Below, piece after piece: positions 8,540 through 17,268 of a stretch of DNA of 64,000 bases. Position numbers and translations under genes: made by a program. The notes under the pieces were generated by a model. The model searched no databases and was not told the origin of the DNA. It was given only the letters and a program-made list of their open reading frames with translations. The number at the start of each line of letters is the position of its first letter. Positions within the stretch are counted from its first letter, which is position 1. Source of the DNA: Colicola sp016286205 (GTDB taxonomy: Bacteria; Bacteroidota; Bacteroidia; Bacteroidales; Paludibacteraceae); the NCBI GenBank assembly GCA_016286205.1, contig JAEESF010000008.1, positions 1-64,000 on the forward strand, read 5' to 3'.

Positions 8540-8769
8540 AGATAGATACTACAAACATGTGTAGCCACTTGCAGAGGAAGTTGTTTGAAGGCGAATATAG
8601 TGCCATACGCGAGGCTATAGAGCGAGACCCAGAACTGACAACAGTTGTTCGCTCTCGGCAATTGCATATCTATCGCAATGGAAAGAAGATTTTGGTATTA
8701 GCAGGCAAGTCCGCGCCGAAAGTGATACGTGAAGATATATTACTGAAAAGTCTCGGGGTGCTCTCGTGA
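8536..8769 (+). CDS. Small conserved-looking hypothetical protein
   Basis: 77 residues from ATG 8536, overlapping the CPBP stop as ATGA; a start 9 nt earlier is possible. The protein is soluble and charged, with a helical first half (residues 8-30) and a basic VVRSRQLHIYRNGKK segment. I do not recognise a family. The tight coupling and the lack of a competing frame support it as a gene; it closes the ten-gene array. Confidence 0.55.
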   Translation: MKIDTTNMCSHLQRKLFEGEYSAIREAIERDPELTTVVRSRQLHIYRNGKKILVLAGKSAPKVIREDILLKSLGVLS

Positions 8770-8817
8770 TTGTCTCGTTTATGTCTCGTCAATAAATCAC
8801 TTTATTACGTAGTAATA
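8770..8817 (+). repeat. 11-bp repeat pair plus TATTAC-GTA-GTAATA palindrome
   Basis: Two 11-mers, TTGTCTCGTTT (8770-8780) and ATGTCTCGTCA (8781-8791), are followed by the palindrome TATTAC-GTA-GTAATA (8803-8817), 52 nt upstream of the iorA -33 box. The same arrangement occurs at 33541-33593 and, on the other strand, at 52832-52745. No protein is known to bind it. Confidence 0.65.
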
Positions 8818-8868
8818 GAGTTTCCAAAATTACCATACGCCTAAAAAGGTGTTTTTTATGCAAAAATA

Positions 8869-8901
8869 TTTGCATATTCAAATTTTTTGTTGTATCTTTG
8901 C
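8869..8901 (+). promoter_or_regulatory. Promoter of the iorAB operon
   Basis: TTTG at 8869-8872 and TATCTTTGC at 8893-8901, spacing 20 nt. The -33 box lies in a perfect dyad TATGCAAA-AATA-TTTGCATA (8858-8877). The leader before ATG 8932 is about 25 nt. Confidence 0.8.
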
Positions 8902-8931
8902 AGCGAAAATGATAAATCGCTATTATACACC

Positions 8932-10548
8932 ATGAAACACTTACTATTAGGCGATGAGGCGATAGCCCAAGGAGCCATAGATGCCGGTCTAAGCGGAGTC
9001 TATGCGTATCCCGGTACGCCATCTACAGAAATTACCGAGTACATTCAGTTGGTTGAGAGTCGCAAGCCGAAAGACGGAAGTGAAAAACGAATTCACTGTC
9101 GATGGGCTGCGAACGAGAAAACCGCCATGGAGGCCGCGCTAGGTATGTCCTACATGGGCAAGCGTGCGCTAGTGTGTATGAAGCATGTGGGAATGAACGT
9201 GTGCGCCGATGCCTTCATGAATGCGGCTATCACAGGAGTTAACGGTGGTCTGATTGTTCTGGCTGCAGATGATCCATCGATGCACTCCAGTCAGAATGAG
9301 CAAGACAGCCGTTTCTATGCTAAGTTTGCCATGATTCCATGTCTGGAACCGGGTAATCAACAAGAGGCTTATGACATGATGGCTTATGGTTTTGACTTAA
9401 GCGAACGTCTGAAAACTCCTATTCTAATGCGCGTGACGACTCGTATGGCACACAGTCGTGCCGTAGTAGAGACCGTAGACACGCCTCGTGAGCAAAATCA
9501 GATGTCCATGCCGGAGAATGTGAACCATTTTATTCTTCTTCCTGCTTTTGCTAAGCGTAACTATGCCGAACTAGTAGCTGCTCAACCTAAATTTGTAGAA
9601 GAGAGCAACAAGGCCGGTCATAATACCTACGTGCGTGGCAGCAAGCCGGAGAAAACCATCCTGACTACCGGAATTGCGTACAACTACCTGATGGAGAACT
9701 ACTTGCAGGAGATGGGATGCTCTATTCTGCGCGTGACGCAATATCCATTGCCGACCGAGTTAATTAACCAAATGGTGGCTGATGGCGCAAAAGAAATATT
9801 GGTGATTGAAGAAGGTCAGCCTGTAGTGGAAGAACTGATTCGTGGTATGGTTCCATCGACAGTGAAGGTGCAAGGCCGTTTGACCGGAGTTCTGCCTCGT
9901 ATGGGAGAGTTGTCGCCAGATTGTGTTCGTCAGGCCATTGGGTTGGATGCACTTCCGACTCGTGAGAAAGAAACGATAGTAGTCGGTCGTCCGCCTGCCT
10001 TGTGTCAGGGATGCGGTCACCGCGATATGTATGCTGCGTTGAATGAAGTAGCTCGTGAGTACCCGAATCCGCGTATATTCGGCGATATAGGTTGCTATAC
10101 CTTAGGTGCATTATCTCCATTCCACGCTATCCATGCTTGCGTAGAAATGGGAGCCTCGGTAACGATGGCCAAAGGTGCTGCAGATGCCGGTCAACATCCC
10201 GCAATAGCTGTCATCGGAGATAGTACGTTTACCCATTCGGGCATCACAGGTCTGTTGGACTGCGTGAATGCTAATGCGAATGTGGTAGTGCTGATTTCGG
10301 ATAACCTGACGACAGGCATGACGGGTGGTCAAGACTCAGCAGGCACAGGTAGATTGGAGCAGATTTGCCATGGAGTAGGTGTTCCGCAAGAACATGTGCG
10401 TGTGGTAGTGCCACTTCCAAAAAACATGGAAGAAATCAAACAAGTACTCCGCGAGGAAATAGACTACGAGGGAACCTCAGTAGTGATAGCTCGAAGAGAA
10501 TGTATCCAAACACTGAAACGTCATCTTAAAGCCGCAAAAAAACAATGA
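8932..10548 (+). CDS. iorA: Indolepyruvate (2-oxoacid):ferredoxin oxidoreductase alpha subunit
   Basis: 538 residues from ATG 8932, the first ATG that gives the family N-terminus MKHLLLGDEAIAQGA. The pyruvate-binding region has AYPGTPSTE; the C-terminal thiamine-diphosphate domain has LCQGCGHRDM, GDIGCYTLG and the GDSTFTHSG ... DNLTTGMTG pair. With IorB it converts aryl-pyruvates to aryl-acetyl-CoA while reducing ferredoxin. Canonical archaeal IorA carries a C-terminal 8Fe ferredoxin domain; here the chain ends soon after RRECIQTLKRHL, so that domain is missing. It overlaps iorB by 4 nt. Confidence 0.88.
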   Translation: MKHLLLGDEAIAQGAIDAGLSGVYAYPGTPSTEITEYIQLVESRKPKDGSEKRIHCRWAANEKTAMEAALGMSYMGKRALVCMKHVGMNVCADAFMNAAITGVNGGLIVLAADDPSMHSSQNEQDSRFYAKFAMIPCLEPGNQQEAYDMMAYGFDLSERLKTPILMRVTTRMAHSRAVVETVDTPREQNQMSMPENVNHFILLPAFAKRNYAELVAAQPKFVEESNKAGHNTYVRGSKPEKTILTTGIAYNYLMENYLQEMGCSILRVTQYPLPTELINQMVADGAKEILVIEEGQPVVEELIRGMVPSTVKVQGRLTGVLPRMGELSPDCVRQAIGLDALPTREKETIVVGRPPALCQGCGHRDMYAALNEVAREYPNPRIFGDIGCYTLGALSPFHAIHACVEMGASVTMAKGAADAGQHPAIAVIGDSTFTHSGITGLLDCVNANANVVVLISDNLTTGMTGGQDSAGTGRLEQICHGVGVPQEHVRVVVPLPKNMEEIKQVLREEIDYEGTSVVIARRECIQTLKRHLKAAKKQ

Positions 10549-11126
10549 AAAAAGATATCATTTTGGCGGGAGTGGGAGGCCAAGGAATACTCTCCATCGC
10601 CACAGTTATAGGTGAGGCTGCGCTGCAAGAGGGATTGTATCTCAAGCAGGCAGAGGTTCATGGAATGTCGCAACGCGGCGGAGATGTGCAATCGAACCTG
10701 CGTCTGTCGTCGGAACCCATTATGAGTGATTTGATAGCACAAGGTGGTGCTGACCTAATCATCTCGTTGGAACCGATGGAAGCACTGCGATATGTCGAGT
10801 ATTTGAAACCGGATGGTTGGATTGTTAGTTCGTGCGTGCCTTTTCTCAATATCCCGAATTATCCGGAAACAGAGCAGGTCTTGGCGCGTATTCGTGCTCA
10901 CGAACATCATGTGCTACTCGATGTAGAAGCATTGGCCAAAGAGGTTGGTGCTCCTGCTCAGGCAGCCAATATGGTGCTTCTTGGAGCCGCAATCCCAATG
11001 CTAGGCATCGATCACGACAAGATGATAGCCGGTGTATCTCGCGTTTTTGCTCGTAAAGGCGAAGACGTTGTGAAGACCAATATTGCAGCTGTGGAAGCAG
11101 GATATAAGAATAGTGTAAAGTGTTAA
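10545..11126 (+). CDS. iorB: Indolepyruvate ferredoxin oxidoreductase beta subunit
   Basis: 193 residues beginning KKDIILAGVGGQGILSIA, the gamma-type oxidoreductase domain (POR_N-like) glycine-rich loop, followed by EVHGMSQRGGDVQSNLR, a signature of IorB and related subunits. It pairs with the upstream IorA by a 4-nt overlap. No iron-sulphur cysteine cluster is visible here either, so the electron-transfer partner must be elsewhere. Confidence 0.9.
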   Translation: MKKDIILAGVGGQGILSIATVIGEAALQEGLYLKQAEVHGMSQRGGDVQSNLRLSSEPIMSDLIAQGGADLIISLEPMEALRYVEYLKPDGWIVSSCVPFLNIPNYPETEQVLARIRAHEHHVLLDVEALAKEVGAPAQAANMVLLGAAIPMLGIDHDKMIAGVSRVFARKGEDVVKTNIAAVEAGYKNSVKC

Positions 11127-11137
11127 ATGTAAAGCAT

Positions 11138-12514
11138 ATGCATTTTCCGTTAGACAAACATATTGTAGATTCAATTTGCCGACAGTTTGGTCTGCGCAAC
11201 TTCGATGAACTAGGTAATGCGAGCATTCGTCAGTTGGCCGGGGTTGTTCGTTGCATCGAGCAAGCAACGGATGTGGAGTATGTAAACATGGCTCTCGGCG
11301 AACCGGGTTTACCTGCAGACAAAATAGGTATAGAAGCAGAATATAAAGCGTTGCAGAACGGTTGTGCGTCCCATTATCCGAACATTATCGGTATTCCAGA
11401 AGTGAAAAAATGGGGTTCGGAATTCGTTCGCGCTTTTGTTAACCTGCAACGTCCTCCAGAATGCATATTGCCTACTGTTGGCTCTATGCAAGGTGCTTTT
11501 GCGCTCAATATGCTCTTGTTGCAGCTAAATCCGGAGAAGGATACGATACTCTTCCTCGACCCGTGTTTCCCTGTGCAGAAGATGCAATGCGACGTAATCG
11601 GCACTCGGATAGATGCATTCGATATTGCAGAGTTTCGTGGCGAGAAACTGCGTGCAGAATTGGAGAAACACTTGCAATCAGGTCGTATAGCTGGCATTTT
11701 GTACAGCAATCCCAATAATCCCACCTGGGCCTGTCTAACGGATGGAGAGCTTCGCACCATAGGCGAATTAGCCACGCAATACGATGCTATTGTGCTGGAA
11801 GATATCGCCTATCTGAACATGGATTTTAGAGATCCAGACAGGGGAAACCCGTACTCAGAACCTTATCAACCGTCCGTAGGTCACTATACGCACAATTGCA
11901 TACAGATGATCTCTTGCTCGAAGATATTCAGTTATGCGGGCCAGCGTGCTGCCTTTGTGGCTATAGATCCGGTTCTAGCTAAACGCACATATCCGGCTCT
12001 AGGTGAACGGCTTCATAATAATGGCGAATTGCTACAAAGTTTTGCTTACGTCTTCCTCTATGCCCTTTCTAGTGGCGTTTGTCACTCGGTTCAGTATGGT
12101 ATGGCCGCTATGCTACAGGCTGCTTGCGAAGGGAAGTTGCGCTATGTGGATAACACGCGTGAATATGCTCGCCGAGCACACAAGATTAAGGAAATCATGC
12201 TCCGCAACGGTTTCCATATTGTCTATGATAAAGATGCAGACGGCAGAGAAGTAGGAGATGGATTCTTCTTCACTTTTGGCTACAGAGATTGGTCAGGCAA
12301 GAAACTAGTCAATAAACTGATATACTACGGAGTATCGGCTATTTCTTTGGAGAGTACAGGCGCAAAACGTGAAGGCATGCGTGGATGTGCTTCTTCGATT
12401 CGTGAGGATCAATACGAGATTCTGGAAGAACGCCTACGTAAGTTCAACGAAGATTTTAGCCAATATGACCCATATGAACCCAAAGATTCCTATGAAGTAT
12501 GTGAGTCCCGCTGA
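11138..12514 (+). CDS. PLP-dependent class I/II aminotransferase
   Basis: 458 residues from ATG 11138; an in-frame GTG at 11120 overlaps iorB. The fold-type I pattern is clear: SNPNNPTWACLT, the aspartate-containing VLEDIAYLNMDF and the lysine in SCSKIFSYAGQR that binds pyridoxal phosphate. Its place between iorB and a CoA-transferase suggests that it makes the arylpyruvate substrates for IorAB from aromatic amino acids; this is inferred from context. The 3' end overlaps the next gene. Confidence 0.85.
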   Translation: MHFPLDKHIVDSICRQFGLRNFDELGNASIRQLAGVVRCIEQATDVEYVNMALGEPGLPADKIGIEAEYKALQNGCASHYPNIIGIPEVKKWGSEFVRAFVNLQRPPECILPTVGSMQGAFALNMLLLQLNPEKDTILFLDPCFPVQKMQCDVIGTRIDAFDIAEFRGEKLRAELEKHLQSGRIAGILYSNPNNPTWACLTDGELRTIGELATQYDAIVLEDIAYLNMDFRDPDRGNPYSEPYQPSVGHYTHNCIQMISCSKIFSYAGQRAAFVAIDPVLAKRTYPALGERLHNNGELLQSFAYVFLYALSSGVCHSVQYGMAAMLQAACEGKLRYVDNTREYARRAHKIKEIMLRNGFHIVYDKDADGREVGDGFFFTFGYRDWSGKKLVNKLIYYGVSAISLESTGAKREGMRGCASSIREDQYEILEERLRKFNEDFSQYDPYEPKDSYEVCESR

Positions 12515-13784
12515 AGCCGTTCGTTACGTTAAATCGGGCGATACCATAGTAGTGCAGGGCAGTACGAGTATTCCAACTGTACTACTCAATGCCCTAACTG
12601 AACGAGCTAGTGAACTGAGAGATGTGAAACTGATTTCCGGTTTTGGAATTCATCCGGAAGATGCGCCTTATGCCAAACGTGAACTGATAGATTCGTTTCG
12701 TGCGCTCTCTATCTTTGTTCCGAATACGCTTCGCCGTGCTATGCGTGAGGGCGTAGCAGATACTATTCCTTGTTTTTTGGGTGAGGTGCCGAGTCTCTTT
12801 CGTAGTGGTCAAATTCCTGTAGACGTGACTTTTCTGAATGTAAGTGAACCAGACGAAGAAGGCTATTGTACGTATGGCATCTCTGCCGATATTGCATTCT
12901 CTGGTGCTGAATGCTCGAAAGTCATCATAGCGCAGGTCAATAAATACATGCCACGTACGTTTGGTGACCCGGTAATACACGTCAGCAAAATAACGGCAAT
13001 GTGTCGTGGCGATGTGCCATTGGTAGAGGTTCCAACGCCAGTGCCCAATGAGATAGAGACCAAGATAGGCAATTATGTGGCATCGCAGATACCAGATGGT
13101 GCAACGCTGCAGATAGGCGTAGGAGGCATTCCTAATGCGGTAATAAACGCTCTGCGTGGGCATCAACATCTGGGACTCCATACAGAAGCCATCACAGATG
13201 GCGTTCTGCCGTTGATAGAAAGTGGTGTGATAGACAATAGCCAGAAGAAGGTGCTGCCAGGCAAGTCAGTAGGTAGTTTGATCTTGGGTTCCAAGCATTT
13301 GTACGACTATGTAGATGGCAATCGTGATTTCGTGATACGTGATGTAGCATGGACCAACGATCCTCAGATAATTCGTCAAAATCCTCGTGCGATGGCAATC
13401 AATTCTGCCGTAGAGGTGGATCTGACAGGACAAATCTGCGCTGACTCGATAGGCGATACTATTATATCCGGAGTAGGCGGTCAGCACGACTTTATGTACG
13501 GAGCAGCTCTCTCCGAAGGGGGAAAGTGTTTTATTGCACTGCCTAGTATGACCAATAAGGGGAAATCGAAGATCGTTGCCCATCTGGCACCTGGTGCGGG
13601 AGTGGTGACCACACGTTTTCAGACTCAATACATAGCCACAGAGCATGGTATTGTTTATCTTAGAAACCTGCCGTTGGCAGATCGTGCTAAAGCACTAATC
13701 AGCATAGCTGATCCATCTGTGCGCGAAGAACTGGAGCGCGCTGCTGTAGAACGATTCGGAATAGGTTTTTTGCGACTGAAATAA
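12492..13784 (+). CDS. Acetyl-CoA hydrolase/CoA-transferase family protein
   Basis: 430 residues from ATG 12492 (alternative ATG 12474); both overlap the aminotransferase 3' end. The family starts at KYVSPAEAVRYVKSGD; VVQGSTSIP and LQIGVGGIPNAV are glycine loops, and the glutamate in GLHTEAITDG matches the catalytic glutamate that forms the CoA thioester in 4-hydroxybutyrate/butyrate CoA-transferases. It probably moves CoA from the acyl-CoA made by IorAB to acetate or succinate, or hydrolyses it. Substrate pairing is inference. Confidence 0.85.
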   Translation: MKYVSPAEAVRYVKSGDTIVVQGSTSIPTVLLNALTERASELRDVKLISGFGIHPEDAPYAKRELIDSFRALSIFVPNTLRRAMREGVADTIPCFLGEVPSLFRSGQIPVDVTFLNVSEPDEEGYCTYGISADIAFSGAECSKVIIAQVNKYMPRTFGDPVIHVSKITAMCRGDVPLVEVPTPVPNEIETKIGNYVASQIPDGATLQIGVGGIPNAVINALRGHQHLGLHTEAITDGVLPLIESGVIDNSQKKVLPGKSVGSLILGSKHLYDYVDGNRDFVIRDVAWTNDPQIIRQNPRAMAINSAVEVDLTGQICADSIGDTIISGVGGQHDFMYGAALSEGGKCFIALPSMTNKGKSKIVAHLAPGAGVVTTRFQTQYIATEHGIVYLRNLPLADRAKALISIADPSVREELERAAVERFGIGFLRLK

Positions 13785-13796
13785 AATCTTACAATT

Positions 13797-14270
13797 ATGT
13801 CTATCTATGATTTTACGGTGCTTGACACCAAGAAACAGCCGGTTAGTTTGGCTGAGTACAAAGGAAAAGTCCTGTTAGTAGTAAACACGGCCACAGGTTG
13901 CGGTTTTACTCCGCAATATGAAGGTCTGGAATCTCTCTATAAGAAACATAAAGACGCTGGACTGGTCATTCTGGATTTCCCATGCAATCAGTTTGCCGGT
14001 CAAGCACCGGGAACGGAAGCAGAGATCGTTAGCTTTTGCCAGTTGAAATATAATGTTTCTTTCCCTCAGTTTGCCAAAATCAAAGTAAACGGTGATGAGG
14101 CCGATCCGTTATACAAATGGCTGAAAGAGCAGAAGAGTGGTGCGCTAGGCAGTAGAATCAAGTGGAACTTTACCAAATTCCTTGTTGATCGTGAGGGCAA
14201 TGTTGTTGAGCGCTATGCACCGACTACAAAGCCAGAAGATATTGAGAAAGACATTCTGAAACTTCTCTGA
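13797..14270 (+). CDS. Glutathione/thioredoxin peroxidase (GPx family)
   Basis: 157 residues, the usual size for bacterial GPx. The catalytic cysteine is in NTATGCGFTPQY, the glutamine in FPCNQF and the tryptophan in KWNFTKF. It reduces hydroperoxides in the cytoplasm, most likely with thioredoxin rather than glutathione in this group. It follows the CoA-transferase by 12 nt, and its stop overlaps the next ATG by one base. Confidence 0.9.
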   Translation: MSIYDFTVLDTKKQPVSLAEYKGKVLLVVNTATGCGFTPQYEGLESLYKKHKDAGLVILDFPCNQFAGQAPGTEAEIVSFCQLKYNVSFPQFAKIKVNGDEADPLYKWLKEQKSGALGSRIKWNFTKFLVDREGNVVERYAPTTKPEDIEKDILKLL

Positions 14271-14842
14271 TGCGAGGCTGCATGAATAATTACGAAATTA
14301 TATCTGAACGGCAGGAGAAGGTACTTCGCTATCTGGAGGAACATCAAATTCCCTTCGCAACATACAATCATCCTGAAGGCAAGAGTATAGAGGAAGCAAA
14401 ACGTTGGTGGCATGACGATGGTAGTGTGCATTGCAAAAACATCTTTATGCGCAATCACAAGGGAAATCAACACTATCTCATTTGTTTCCCGTGTGATGAC
14501 GATTTAGCTATTCATGATATAGAGCATTGGCTCAAAGAAGTGTTAGTCTCGCAAGGTCAAAATGCTCCGGGCAAGTTGTCGTTTGCTTCTCCAGAGCGTA
14601 TGATGAAATATCTGGGACTGGAACCGGGAAGCGTTAGCCCTTTTGGACTAATTAATGATGCAGAGCATCATGTTATTCTCTTTCTGGACAGTAGATTGAA
14701 GGATGCATCCTCTCTCAGTTTCCATCCCAATGACTGTCGTGGTACGGTTGTGATCTCACAAGCCGCTTTTCAACAATACCTGGCATCTGTTGGTAATCAG
14801 GTGGAATATATTAGAACAACGAGTAAAAATGAAATAGAATGA
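14270..14842 (+). CDS. ProX/YbaK-type aminoacyl-tRNA deacylase
   Basis: 190 residues (an internal ATG at 14282 would give 186). The central KNIFMRNHKGNQHYLIC and the C-terminal GSVSPFGLINDAEHHV are characteristic of the ProX/YbaK deacylase fold, which hydrolyses mischarged Ala- or Cys-tRNA(Pro) in trans. The TGATG junction with the GPx gene indicates translational coupling, and the 3' end overlaps the next gene as ATGA. Confidence 0.85.
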   Translation: MRGCMNNYEIISERQEKVLRYLEEHQIPFATYNHPEGKSIEEAKRWWHDDGSVHCKNIFMRNHKGNQHYLICFPCDDDLAIHDIEHWLKEVLVSQGQNAPGKLSFASPERMMKYLGLEPGSVSPFGLINDAEHHVILFLDSRLKDASSLSFHPNDCRGTVVISQAAFQQYLASVGNQVEYIRTTSKNEIE

Positions 14843-15705
14843 AACGAGATTACTCAAAATGGTGCAGCGTAGGGCTGATAACTGCCATCTACGTGCTAGC
14901 CGGCATCGCAGGCGTACTGCTGTTTATATTTACTAACCCGTTGATTGACAATCCATTGGTTCGCCTATTTCTGGCCGATGTGTTGGCAACATTGATAGTA
15001 TGGGGATTTGGCCTATTGTATGAAAATGTGTCGGTCTATGATCCATATTGGAGTGTTTTTCCGCCAGTAGCTTTCCTGATTTGGGCATTTTATACGGGCA
15101 TTTGGTCCGTGCCTGTTGTATTGCTGCTAATAGCTTCGTGGTACTGGGGATGGCGCCTCACGCGTAACTGGGCGCTTACGTTCAAGGGCATTGCACATGA
15201 AGATTGGCGCTATACCAAATATCGCAGCCAACATCCGTTGGTATTTCATGCTATCAATCTCTTTGGATTGAATATGATGCCAACACTAGTTGTTTTTGGA
15301 GCTATGCTGCCAGGCCTTATGCTATTTAAGGAACTGTCGTTTGATTTTCTAGATTATAGATCATGGATTTGTCTCTTCGGTTTTGTTGTCTGTCTGGCTT
15401 CTGCGACGATTCAGTTGATAGCAGATAAGCAGATTCATGATTTTCGTGCCGCGAACCCCGGAAAATACTGTAATGTCGGCTTGTGGAAGCATGGCCGTCA
15501 TCCGAATTACTTTGGTGAGATACAATTCTGGTGGGGAATATGGATTATGTACGCGGCGCTGAATGGCCTAGATTGGTTTGTCTGTGGTCCGATAGCGATG
15601 ACGATAATGTTCGTAGGAATTAGCGTTCCTCTAATGGAGAAACGCCAACTTCAGAACAAGCCCGGTTATGCCGAGTATCGCAAGCAAACGCGTATGCTTA
15701 TTTAG
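14839..15705 (+). CDS. DUF1295 / steroid 5-alpha-reductase-like membrane protein
   Basis: 288 residues with six or so membrane helices. The C-terminal half contains DFRAANPGKYCNVGLWKHGR and HPNYFGEIQFWWG, the hallmark NADPH-binding region of the DUF1295/5-alpha-reductase superfamily. It probably reduces a C=C bond of a lipid in the inner membrane; the substrate is unknown. It is the last gene of the iorA operon and its 3' end overlaps the convergent GH53 gene by 4 nt. Confidence 0.85.
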   Translation: MKRDYSKWCSVGLITAIYVLAGIAGVLLFIFTNPLIDNPLVRLFLADVLATLIVWGFGLLYENVSVYDPYWSVFPPVAFLIWAFYTGIWSVPVVLLLIASWYWGWRLTRNWALTFKGIAHEDWRYTKYRSQHPLVFHAINLFGLNMMPTLVVFGAMLPGLMLFKELSFDFLDYRSWICLFGFVVCLASATIQLIADKQIHDFRAANPGKYCNVGLWKHGRHPNYFGEIQFWWGIWIMYAALNGLDWFVCGPIAMTIMFVGISVPLMEKRQLQNKPGYAEYRKQTRMLI

Positions 15706-17060
15706 TGAATCTTAGCGCCTTGTGCGTTGTAGATTTGTCCTCCACGCTCGATGAGAAGTTGACCATCGCGAATGAGTTTTTTGCCGCGAATGGTTGTTGT
15801 ATTAGGTTGTGCTAGATCTTCGCTAGGGTCGTTGTAGAAATTCTTCATGTAATAAGGAGCGCATACATCGGCCGCTGTTTTGTCTCCAGAGACACTTCCT
15901 GTCTTAAGAATGGTGTGGCCGGAAGTAGTAGAATTCTCATCCCAGAATCCGCGGTTAGACCATGTTTCTTCGATTATGTTGGCTTTGGTACTCCAGTTGA
16001 CATAGTCGCCATTTCCTGCATCTTCCGGGAACCAATAATTGATGCCATCGACATTCTCGAGTGGTTTGAGGTTATCCACCAAATCTTTTACGAAGTTGTA
16101 TTGTCCTTGCACGGAACATGGCCATGCATCGCGAGTGTCGTAATTAACGCCAGAAGATGGCCAATTCTGGAAGTTATAGGCGCACTCAACGATATGCACA
16201 CGCTTGTTCGGGAATTGCGTTGCTAGTGTATTGATAGCACGCACAAGATTATTTTTGTCGGTTTTGGTTATTACTTGTGCCGTATTAAGATAACCGTGCC
16301 AGAATGGGTAGTAACTGAGACCAATAATGTCGAAATCAACGCCACCTGCAACCAATTTGTTGTAGTAATACTGGTTGTAGCCTGTGTTTGTGGGGCGATC
16401 TGTGTGAATAATGATTTGAGCATCAGGGCATTCTTCGCGTACGGCATTACAACCTGCTTTGATTAGATTAATATAGTTTGGCCAGTTTGTGTTGCGAGAA
16501 GGATTGTTTGTATCATAATATGGCGAGACTGCTATTCCGCATAGACCATACATGATTTCGTTGCCTACTTGTACGAGATCAGGCGTTGCGCCTGCAGCTT
16601 TGAGCGCTTGCAGTACGTGATGAGTGTATTGTCCGAGTGAGTCGGCCATGAGGTCGTCGGAAAGGCCTTTCCATGCAGCAGGAGGCTGAATGTGTCCTGC
16701 ATCAACCCAAGAGTCAGAGTAGTGGAAGTCGAGCAGGAAATAGGCGCCTGCGGCTTTGATGCGTTTGCCAAGTGCTGTGACATAGGCTAAATCTTGTACG
16801 ATGGCATAGTCGGTTGTCGTGTAGTCTGGCGCTTTCTGCTGCGGATTGACGAATATACGCACGCGGAAAGTATTCCAACCGCATTGAGCGACCAGCCATG
16901 GGATTAGGTTGTTGACTTTCGCCCCGCTAACATCCCTATAGCCAGAACTGTATTGCTCGTACTGCGGAAGCATAGAAATGTCTCCACCAACGTAACGTGT
17001 GGCGTGAATGGTGCCTACGAGCGCGCATGCGCATATAATAAATAAGGAGATACGTTTCAT
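15702..17060 (-). CDS. GH53 arabinogalactan endo-beta-1,4-galactanase, secreted
   Basis: 452 residues with a cleavable signal peptide (1-20, ends IHA). YVGGDISMLPQYE opens the family 53 barrel; VQVGNEIM contains the acid/base glutamate and VHIVECAYNF the nucleophile. It hydrolyses beta-1,4-galactan side chains of pectin. The last 27 residues (KLIRDGQLLIERGG ... GAKIH) form a tail with a pattern also found at the end of the protein at 45014-46579, suggesting a shared sorting signal. Its own promoter lies at 17088-17120, giving a leader of about 22 nt. Confidence 0.88.
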   Translation of the reverse strand: MKRISLFIICACALVGTIHATRYVGGDISMLPQYEQYSSGYRDVSGAKVNNLIPWLVAQCGWNTFRVRIFVNPQQKAPDYTTTDYAIVQDLAYVTALGKRIKAAGAYFLLDFHYSDSWVDAGHIQPPAAWKGLSDDLMADSLGQYTHHVLQALKAAGATPDLVQVGNEIMYGLCGIAVSPYYDTNNPSRNTNWPNYINLIKAGCNAVREECPDAQIIIHTDRPTNTGYNQYYYNKLVAGGVDFDIIGLSYYPFWHGYLNTAQVITKTDKNNLVRAINTLATQFPNKRVHIVECAYNFQNWPSSGVNYDTRDAWPCSVQGQYNFVKDLVDNLKPLENVDGINYWFPEDAGNGDYVNWSTKANIIEETWSNRGFWDENSTTSGHTILKTGSVSGDKTAADVCAPYYMKNFYNDPSEDLAQPNTTTIRGKKLIRDGQLLIERGGQIYNAQGAKIH

Positions 17061-17087
17061 TTGGGATTTAAGATTTGATTTTCGGAG

Positions 17088-17120
17088 GCAAAGGTACTGC
17101 TTTTTTTTGAATTGTGCAAA
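17088..17120 (-). promoter_or_regulatory. Promoter of the GH53 gene
   Basis: On the minus strand TTTG (17120-17117) and TACCTTTGC (17096-17088), spacing 20 nt, with the A-rich GCAG-containing core also seen upstream of rplM, gltX and btuB. Confidence 0.8.
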
Positions 17121-17192
17121 TTAAAAAATCAAAATCACGGGATAATATACTTTTTGAGGTTTTATGTTAATGCCTTTCTAGGCGGAGGCCGC

Positions 17193-17213
17193 TCTTTCCG
17201 ATTAATGGAAAGA
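17193..17213. terminator. Hairpin between the transposase and GH53 genes
   Basis: TCTTTCC and GGAAAGA arms with a 7-nt loop, downstream of the transposase stop. No long T-run, so termination strength is uncertain. A single GTCTCGATAA word, like those in the 11-bp arrays, occurs nearby at 17239-17248. Confidence 0.4.
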
Positions 17214-17268
17214 CGCTCCGGGTAGGATACGTGACAGTCTCGATAAGGTAATAATATATCAGTCGAAC

